Shown here: piece by piece, positions 1-4,406 of the stretch
How positions within the stretch are numbered: the stretch's first letter is position 1
How the letters are laid out: every line of letters starts with the position of its first letter
Assembly: GCA_016207265.1 (NCBI GenBank)
Contig: JACQPZ010000005.1
Coordinates: 1 to 5,089, forward strand
Length of the DNA: 5,089 nt
Direction of reading: 5' to 3'
DNA from: Candidatus Latescibacterota bacterium
GTDB lineage: Bacteria > Eisenbacteria > RBG-16-71-46 > SZUA-252
Program-made: the position numbers and the translations under genes
The notes under the pieces: model-generated
Told to the model about the DNA's origin: nothing
Databases searched by the model: none
What the model saw: the letters and a program-made list of their open reading frames with translations, nothing else

Positions 1-109
1 GAAGCGCACGATGATCAACGCGGACGACAAGCTCCGCGCGGTCTTCGGCGGCAAGCGTCAGGTCAGCATGTTCGAGATGACGAAGCTCGTCTCGAAACAC
101 CTGAAGTAA
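1..109 (+). CDS. SWIB/MDM2-type domain protein, C-terminal end only
   Basis: Only the last 35 codons are in the window, read in the frame starting at base 2 and ending at TAA 107-109. The visible peptide contains MINADDKLRAVFGG followed by QVSMFEMTKLVSKHLK. This is the characteristic end of the SWIB domain: an 'I..D..L..vFg' stretch, then a helix with the 'vsmFeMtkLvskHl' pattern. In eukaryotes the SWIB fold occurs in SWI/SNF chromatin remodelling subunits and in MDM2. In bacteria it occurs as short stand-alone proteins or fused to DNA topoisomerase I, and its bacterial role is poorly defined. The protein stops right at the domain end, as the small stand-alone forms do, but the N-terminal part is off the window, so a larger fusion cannot be excluded. 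A strong hairpin follows 33 bases after the stop and probably ends this transcript. Confidence 0.85.
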   Translation, partial: KRTMINADDKLRAVFGGKRQVSMFEMTKLVSKHLK

Positions 110-142
110 TCGCGCAAGCACGAAGACGCACCGGTTCGAAGG

Positions 143-174
143 GGCACCCCATCGCCTCACCGCGATGGGGTGTC
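143..174 (+). terminator. Strong hairpin, probable terminator after the SWIB gene
   Basis: CACCCCATCGC at 145-155 is perfectly complementary to GCGATGGGGTG at 162-172, giving an 11-bp stem with the 6-base loop CTCACC. A G-T wobble (144/173) and a G-C pair (143/174) can extend it. It starts about 35 bases after the SWIB stop codon, where an intrinsic terminator is expected. No run of T follows (next bases TCGCACC), so it is not a textbook intrinsic terminator. It may work as the U-tract-poor form, as a 3'-end RNA stabiliser, or together with Rho. Because the stem is symmetrical, it could also halt minus-strand transcripts running antisense through the DUF1579 gene. The hairpin is directly seen; its function is inferred. 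Confidence 0.7.
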
Positions 175-222
175 GCACCTATTCGACCGCACGATTCCAA
201 TCGCGGCGATCACAACACGACC

Positions 223-230
223 AAGGGGGG
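223..230 (+). promoter_or_regulatory. Ribosome binding site that sets the DUF1579 start
   Basis: The purine run AAGGGGGG lies 8 bases before the ATG at 239. It supports that start over an in-frame GTG at 170, which lies inside the terminator hairpin and would add 23 non-signal-like residues ahead of a good signal peptide. No clear -35/-10 pair is visible between the hairpin and this site. Confidence 0.6.
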
Positions 231-238
231 CACACTCG

Positions 239-865
239 ATGAACGCTCGATGGCTCGGTATCGTTTTCTGCTTCGCGCTGATCGTCTCTCTGGGAACGCC
301 CGTCACCGCGGCGGAGCCCGCGAAGGGCGCGGACGCCAAGGCGACTCCCGCGGCGGCGCCGACCGAGGAAGAGATGATGGCCGCGATGATGAAGGCCTCG
401 ACCCCGGGACCGATGCACGACCTCATGAAGTCGATGGTCGGCTCCTGGAAGGCCGTCACCAAGAGCTGGTCGGGTCCGGGGGAGCCCACGGTGACCGAGG
501 GAACCTCCGAGAACACGCTGATTCTCGGCGGCCGGTATCTTCAGAGCGCATTCAAGGGGATGTTCGGCGGGATGCCCTTCGAGGGCGTCGGCATCATGGG
601 CTACAACAACCAGAAGAAACAATTCGAGAGCGTCTGGGTGGACAACATGGGAACCGCGGTCGCCTGGAGCCACGGATCGGTGGATCCGGTGGGCAAGGTG
701 ATCACCATGAACGCGACGTTCCCGGATCCGATGACCGGCCAGGACACCTCGTACAAGATGGTGACCACGATCGTGGATGCGAACCAGCACCAGTTCGCGA
801 TGGTCGGATCGAAGGACGGGAAGGATCGCACCGAGATGGAGATCACGTACACGCGCGTGAAGTGA
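239..865 (+). CDS. Exported DUF1579 family protein
   Basis: Complete 208-residue protein. The N-terminus is a clear Sec signal peptide: MNAR, then a hydrophobic core (residues 5-19), then PVTAA with likely signal peptidase I cleavage after residue 24 or 25. There is no lipobox, since Cys11 sits inside the core. A low-complexity Ala/Pro/Lys linker (about 26-42) follows, then EEEMMAAMMKASTPGPMHDLM, a lead-in typical of DUF1579 proteins. The DUF1579 domain (about 65-208) begins with the usual 'l.G.W' element (MVGSWKAV) and continues through LILGGRYLQS, FEGVGIMGYNN and MEITYTRVK. The family looks like a beta-rich, possibly ligand-binding fold and has no established enzymatic role; periplasmic or secreted placement is inferred from the signal peptide. 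The ATG at 239 is chosen because it gives the signal peptide and has a purine-rich ribosome binding site. The stop lies 22 bases from the convergent treT-like gene, so it is not part of that operon. Confidence 0.88.
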   Translation: MNARWLGIVFCFALIVSLGTPVTAAEPAKGADAKATPAAAPTEEEMMAAMMKASTPGPMHDLMKSMVGSWKAVTKSWSGPGEPTVTEGTSENTLILGGRYLQSAFKGMFGGMPFEGVGIMGYNNQKKQFESVWVDNMGTAVAWSHGSVDPVGKVITMNATFPDPMTGQDTSYKMVTTIVDANQHQFAMVGSKDGKDRTEMEITYTRVK

Positions 866-887
866 GCGTTGGCTGGGGGCGGGGACG

Positions 888-2087
888 CTACACGAGCGAC
901 GCGAAGACCGCGAGGTAGTCCCGGACTTCCCGCGTGTGGAGGAAGTTCCCCCGGACGTGGGCGCGCCCCTCGGCTCCCAGCTCCCGCCTCAGGACGGGGT
1001 TGTCGAGGAGGCGCACCGTCTGGAACGCGGCGCCCTCGACCGAGCGCGCGAGCAGCCCCGTCTGCCCGTCGAGCACCTGGAGCGGGATCCCGCCGACGGC
1101 GCTCGCGACGACCGCGCGCCGCTTCCAGAGCGCTTCGGATACCGTGAGGGCGAACCCCTCGCGGAGCGATTTCTGCATGACGACCGTCGAACCGCGCTGC
1201 AGGGCGTTGATCTCGAGGTCGGAGCCCGGCGGGAGCTCCAGCACGGCCACGTCCTTCGCCTGCCCGGCGCGCTCCATCACCTGCGCGAGGACCTCGACCC
1301 CCTCCGGGTCGTCGCTCGCGCCGCCCCCCGCGAGGAGGAGCCTCGCCGGCCTCCTCGCGCGGACCATCCGGAACGCCTCGATGACGCCCAGCGGGTCTTT
1401 GATCCGGTCGAACCGAGAGATCTGGGTCACCCAGGGGCCGCGCTGCCTGAGGCCGAGACGCTCCCAGACCGAGTCGACCTCCTCGGGCTCCATCTCCCGA
1501 TTCTTAGCCGAGAAGGGATCGATCGAGGGCGCGACCAGGTAGGTCGGGATCTCAAGCGGCGGAACGAACTCGATCGCCGAAAAGATCGCGGCGTCGTACC
1601 GCGACACCCAAGGGCTCAGGAACTCCCAGTGATCCGGATCGCGCCTGGAGAGATCGATGTGGCAACGCCACACCCACCGTTGCCCGGGGAGCTTTCGGTG
1701 CGCGATCAGCGCGGCGGGCTGGGGATCGTGGATCAGGATCAGGTCGCCGTCGAGCTTGAGCCGCCCGGCCTCGGCCCGAGTCCGTTCGAGGTAGACCTCG
1801 CGGTCGGCCTCGGTCAGGGGCTCCGCGCGGCCGTGGAGCGCGTTGTGGATCTTCTTCGTGACGCCGAAGAACCGCTCGTCTCCTTCCATCAATTCCCACG
1901 AGGTCGGAACACCCAGCTCCTCGAGGATGACGACCATGCGATGGAGGATCTCGGCCACGCCGCCGCCCGTCCGGGTCGTGTTCACCATGACGATCCGATG
2001 GCCGCGAAGCCGCCGCGCCAGGGACTCCAGCGCGTGAAGCGTGTCGGATCCCACGAGGTCGGCGTACCGCGCGAGCCACCCGCTCAT
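888..2087 (-). CDS. treT: TreT-type trehalose synthase, GT4 family glycosyltransferase
   Basis: Complete 399-residue protein, about the usual TreT length. TreT (trehalose glycosyltransferring synthase) joins NDP-glucose and glucose to give trehalose in the cytoplasm. Family landmarks in order are: LHALESLARRLRGHRIVMVN (17-36); the acceptor-side loop NTTRTGGGVAEILH (36-49); EGDERFFGVTKKIHNALHG (68-86); HDPQP (120-124); WRCHIDLS (140-147); the nucleotide-binding SRFDRIKDP with Arg225 and Lys230; and REGFALTVSEALWK (309-322), which carries the GT4 E-x7-E pair Glu310/Glu318. All expected catalytic motifs are present, so it looks active. The start is ATG 2087, whose ATGA overlaps the stop of the DUF5752 gene; only a weak GGGAG lies upstream, so translation probably depends on coupling. 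A reading frame open further upstream is low-complexity and is ignored. Donor nucleotide and reaction direction cannot be read from the sequence. A related GT4 role, activating the neighbouring OtsA, remains possible. Confidence 0.88.
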   Translation of the reverse strand: MSGWLARYADLVGSDTLHALESLARRLRGHRIVMVNTTRTGGGVAEILHRMVVILEELGVPTSWELMEGDERFFGVTKKIHNALHGRAEPLTEADREVYLERTRAEAGRLKLDGDLILIHDPQPAALIAHRKLPGQRWVWRCHIDLSRRDPDHWEFLSPWVSRYDAAIFSAIEFVPPLEIPTYLVAPSIDPFSAKNREMEPEEVDSVWERLGLRQRGPWVTQISRFDRIKDPLGVIEAFRMVRARRPARLLLAGGGASDDPEGVEVLAQVMERAGQAKDVAVLELPPGSDLEINALQRGSTVVMQKSLREGFALTVSEALWKRRAVVASAVGGIPLQVLDGQTGLLARSVEGAAFQTVRLLDNPVLRRELGAEGRAHVRGNFLHTREVRDYLAVFASLV

Positions 2088-2845
2088 GGCCGGTCCCGCT
2101 CCCGCGGTGCGCCCCGGAGCCGGCCTGCGAGCTTGGCCGCCGCCGCGCGCTCCTCGCTCCGGCGCACTTCCTCGGGAACCTCGGCGCGGCGGACGACGCG
2201 CCTCGGGATCAGCGCGCGCCGCCAGCGCACGGCGATCTCGCGGCGGAGCCGCGCGAGCGGAAGCCCTGCCGAGGAGAGCGCCTCGGCGCCCTCGGCCATG
2301 GACTGCGCGCCGCGCGCACGAAGCCAGAGGCAGAGATCGTCCGCCTTCGGTCCGATCACGCGCGCCTCGACGAGGTGATAGAACACCGCCGCGAGATCGA
2401 CCCCCTCCCACAGATCAACGATCCGCTCCGGCTCGCCCGCCTCGAGGGCGAGCCCCGCGACGATGCTCCGCGCGCGCACGAAGTGAAACGCCGCGCTTTC
2501 CGGCACGCTTTCGGAACGCCGTCGCTTGGGCACCGAGCCGAGGATCGCGACGAGCGCGGCCCGCAGGTCCTCGATGGGACGAATCGGCTGCGCGCCGGCG
2601 AACGCGAGACGCTCCGCGGTCTCGGGATCCTGAAGCGCCGTTCCGACCCACCGGGCGAAATCGTTCGCCGGAAGGTCGCGCGCCCGCGGATGCCGCGCCC
2701 CGATGCGCGTCACGTGGTTGAAGAGCGAATCGGCCGGCACTTCCGCGATGCCCTCGCTCAGTCCGTCGAGATCCGTCGCGACCCAACCCGCCGGAAGCTC
2801 GAGGTGGGCGACGGTCGAGAAGTGAAACGGGACCGGCTCCGTCAT
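2084..2845 (-). CDS. DUF5752 family protein with two repeats
   Basis: Complete 253-residue soluble protein recognised as DUF5752 family, of unknown molecular function and commonly found next to trehalose synthase genes. It contains two copies of one module. Copy 1 (about 7-80) has FHF at 7-9, an 'L..gi.evp..SlfnH' helix ending at His44, and NDFARWV at 61-67. Copy 2 (about 120-190) has FHF at 120-122, DLAAVFYHLVEAR with His157, and DDLCLWL at 169-175. The paired His and the acidic-x-x-W helices line up between the copies. The last 50 residues (about 200-253) are Arg/Glu/Ala-rich and probably helical or disordered. There is no signal peptide or membrane segment. The start ATG 2845 overlaps the upstream stop as ATGA. 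Its only Shine-Dalgarno-like GAGGAG lies in a small hairpin 14 bases away, so coupling to the membrane-protein gene is likely. A role as partner or regulator of the GT4 enzyme is inference. Confidence 0.8.
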   Translation of the reverse strand: MTEPVPFHFSTVAHLELPAGWVATDLDGLSEGIAEVPADSLFNHVTRIGARHPRARDLPANDFARWVGTALQDPETAERLAFAGAQPIRPIEDLRAALVAILGSVPKRRRSESVPESAAFHFVRARSIVAGLALEAGEPERIVDLWEGVDLAAVFYHLVEARVIGPKADDLCLWLRARGAQSMAEGAEALSSAGLPLARLRREIAVRWRRALIPRRVVRRAEVPEEVRRSEERAAAAKLAGRLRGAPRERDRP

Positions 2846-3543
2846 GTCCGTGAGGAGGGCTCCTCAGGCTCCGTCGCTCTCAGGTATTCGACGACGAGGT
2901 CCCGCGCGAGGTCGCGACACCCGAGGCCGAAGGCGAGCGCGAGCCCCAATCCGACCGCGCCGATCCCGGCGATTCCGACCGCGAGCACGAGCTGGGCGGC
3001 GAGGCCGAGCTGCTCGAGCGCGAGGAGTGCCGTGAACAGGATCAAGAGCGCGGTGACCGCCTGCGACCGGCGCCGTCCCATTCGGATGCCGATGCTCTTG
3101 AGGAGCGCGCCGAGGAGCCGTCCCACGCCGAGCGAGATCGGAATCCCGAAGAGGAGGACCAGCGCGGAGGTGAGGACGCGGGGGACCACGTCCTGGAGGC
3201 GCGAGGTGATGGACGGAACGAGATCGAGCCCGATGGCTCGCAGGGCCACCACGCAGGCGGCGAGAAGCGTGGTCCAGAATACGACGTGGCCCGCGAACCG
3301 GCTGGGCTTGAGCTCCGAACCGGCCGCGCCGGGGCGGCTGAGCCTCATGAACGGCTTGTCCACGCCGACGAGGGAGATGACGGCTTGGGTCAACCGGCCG
3401 AGGCCCGTCGCGAGGAGCCACCCCACGAGCAGGAGCATCGCCGAGATCAGCAGGTGCACGAGGCCCCCCGACACGCTGGTCAGCGTGGCTTGGATCTCCT
3501 CCCCGAGGCCCGGGGGAATCAGGGAATTGAGGTTCATCTGCAC
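2842..3543 (-). CDS. Small MscS-like membrane protein (conserved TM helix), no beta domain
   Basis: Complete 233-residue integral membrane protein with about five hydrophobic segments: 28-48, 87-106, 121-141, 162-182 and 184-206. It resembles the 'conserved TM helix' repeat proteins related to mechanosensitive channels. The last helix is Gly/Ala-rich, GIAGIGAVGLGLALAFGLG, and runs into CRDLARDLV, like the pore-lining TM3 of MscS and its following turn. The cytoplasmic beta and alpha/beta domains that normally follow in MscS are absent: only about 17 charged residues remain. The protein also appears internally duplicated (about 29-116 versus 120-217). The start is taken as GTG 3543, seven bases from a GGAGG core; the alternative is ATG 3537, two codons in, which would give a 4-base ATGA overlap with otsB. 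Its place among trehalose genes suggests osmotic sensing, solute release or membrane anchoring of the enzymes, which is inference. Channel activity is not proven by the sequence. Confidence 0.78.
   Translation of the reverse strand: MQMNLNSLIPPGLGEEIQATLTSVSGGLVHLLISAMLLLVGWLLATGLGRLTQAVISLVGVDKPFMRLSRPGAAGSELKPSRFAGHVVFWTTLLAACVVALRAIGLDLVPSITSRLQDVVPRVLTSALVLLFGIPISLGVGRLLGALLKSIGIRMGRRRSQAVTALLILFTALLALEQLGLAAQLVLAVGIAGIGAVGLGLALAFGLGCRDLARDLVVEYLRATEPEEPSSRT
2851..2866 (-). promoter_or_regulatory. Small hairpin over the DUF5752 ribosome binding region
   Basis: Read on the minus strand, TGAGGAGCCCTCCTCA is a near-perfect inverted repeat: 6 bp with a GCCC loop, or 7 bp counting the closest G-C. 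It lies five bases before the DUF5752 ATG. Its 5' arm holds GAGGAG, the only Shine-Dalgarno-like sequence there. In the folded mRNA this site would be hidden until ribosomes finishing the upstream membrane-protein gene melt the stem. The inverted repeat is seen; the regulatory effect is inferred, and the sequence is also coding (Glu-Glu-Pro-Ser-Ser). Confidence 0.4.
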
Positions 3544-4406
3544 GAAGCCACCTCCTTGTGTGAGGACGCGTTGCTCCTCGATCTCGCCACCGTCTCGAGA
3601 AACCGAGTGACCCCCATCGGCGTTGCGACCCGGTACCGTGCTCGCGTCGCGCCCCGGCCGATCCGGACGGGGAAATCGCGCTCGTTGAGCGCGGCAAATG
3701 CGGAGTCGTCCCCGGCGCTGTCGCCGAAATAGAACACGACGGCGGGCCGGAGCGCCGCCCGGAGCCGCTTCACGACGCGACCCTTGTCGAATCCCCGGGG
3801 CACGAAGTCGACGACCCGCCGGCCGGGGATCGCGACGAACCCTTCCCGACGAGCCGCGCCGGCTTCGATCCGCCGCAGGAAGCGCCGGAGCGCCGGGCGC
3901 CGCCGGGGAGCGACGGCCCGGTCGTGCACGGCGGCCGTGAGGCCCTTCGCCTCGACCTGCGCTCCGGGGACTGCGTCCGCGGCGCGCCGAAGACGGAGGA
4001 CGAGCCGGCGGCAGCGTTTCCGGAACCGCTCGCGGCGCGCGGCCGGCGGTGCCGGCGTTCCCTCGAGCCCGTACTGGCCCACGAGCAGGACGCGACGCAC
4101 GGGCAGGAGACGGCGCATCTCGCGGAGCGGCCGCGCGCTCACGACGGCGACCTGGATCCCCGGCGCATGGGCCGCGCGCTCGAGGAGGCGGATCGTCCGG
4201 GCGGGGACGCGCGCGCGGTCCGGGCGCGACACGATCGGTGCGAGCGTGCCGTCCAGGTCGCAGACCACGAGGATCACGGCGCGGCGGGCGCCGGACGCAG
4301 GCCCCGCGCGGCGCGGGGCGGACGCGAGCCTCGCGCAGTCCGACCCGGGCTCAGGCCCCGCGCGCCCCCATGCTTCCGCCGCCTTGAACGGTCGGATCCG
4401 GCTCAC
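3534..4406 (-). CDS. otsB: Trehalose-6-phosphate phosphatase (OtsB, HAD family)
   Basis: Complete 290-residue protein. OtsB hydrolyses trehalose-6-phosphate to trehalose in the cytoplasm, the second step after OtsA. HAD motifs are visible: motif I VCDLDGTLAPI with nucleophile Asp50 and acid/base Asp52; motif II VVSARPL with Ser90; the substrate-side GQYGLEG (110-116) and EAKGLTAAVHDR (152-163); motif III Lys208 in GFDKGRVV; and motif IV FGDSAGDDSAF (227-237) with Asp229 and Asp233. The usual motif IV in OtsB is close to GDDxTDExxF; this one is altered but keeps the key acidic positions. GTG 4406 is chosen because GTGA overlaps the otsA stop. No Shine-Dalgarno precedes it, so translation is probably coupled to otsA. 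The first 43 residues are a low-complexity basic Ala/Pro/Arg stretch not expected in the family; GTG 4277, just before ILVVCDLDG, is a possible alternative start. The protein is unusually Arg-rich. Its Ser-rich tail encodes the next gene's ribosome binding site. Confidence 0.88.
   Translation of the reverse strand: MSRIRPFKAAEAWGRAGPEPGSDCARLASAPRRAGPASGARRAVILVVCDLDGTLAPIVSRPDRARVPARTIRLLERAAHAPGIQVAVVSARPLREMRRLLPVRRVLLVGQYGLEGTPAPPAARRERFRKRCRRLVLRLRRAADAVPGAQVEAKGLTAAVHDRAVAPRRRPALRRFLRRIEAGAARREGFVAIPGRRVVDFVPRGFDKGRVVKRLRAALRPAVVFYFGDSAGDDSAFAALNERDFPVRIGRGATRARYRVATPMGVTRFLETVARSRSNASSHKEVASCR
3549..3557 (-). promoter_or_regulatory. Strong Shine-Dalgarno inside the otsB 3' end
   Basis: Read on the minus strand this is AAGGAGGTG, a nine-base match to the anti-Shine-Dalgarno end of 16S rRNA. 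It is the best ribosome binding site in the operon. Its GGAGG core lies 7 bases from GTG 3543 and 13 bases from ATG 3537, which favours the GTG start. It doubles as otsB codons Lys284-Glu285-Val286. The membrane protein may therefore be translated more strongly, or more independently, than its neighbours. Confidence 0.7.

Noticed and set aside
170..238. An upstream GTG start adding 23 residues to the DUF1579 protein
   Set aside because: It lies within the terminator hairpin, has no ribosome binding site and would bury a clean signal peptide. ATG 239 with AAGGGGGG upstream is better.
865..889. AGCGT / ACGCT inverted repeat between the convergent stop codons as a bidirectional terminator
   Set aside because: Only five base pairs around a 15-base G-rich loop with no T run; too weak to call.
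936..2378. A 480-codon open frame on the plus strand opposite the treT-like gene
   Set aside because: Its translation is Arg/Glu/Asp/Pro-rich low complexity with no domain pattern. Such frames are common opposite G+C-rich genes, and the minus strand here encodes a convincing, motif-complete GT4 enzyme.
2088..2411. Extension of the treT-like frame upstream of ATG 2087 by about 108 residues
   Set aside because: The added part is Arg/Gly/Ala low complexity and overlaps the well-supported DUF5752 gene. The family's N-terminus matches the ATG 2087 start.
3501..3515. CCCCG / CGGGG hairpin near the 5' end of the membrane-protein gene as a regulatory element
   Set aside because: A five-base G+C stem inside coding sequence is expected by chance at this base composition.
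2375..3610. A 411-codon open frame on the plus strand opposite the DUF5752 and membrane-protein genes
   Set aside because: Arg/Ser/Pro-rich composition with no recognisable motif; it spans two real minus-strand genes and is a G+C-driven shadow.
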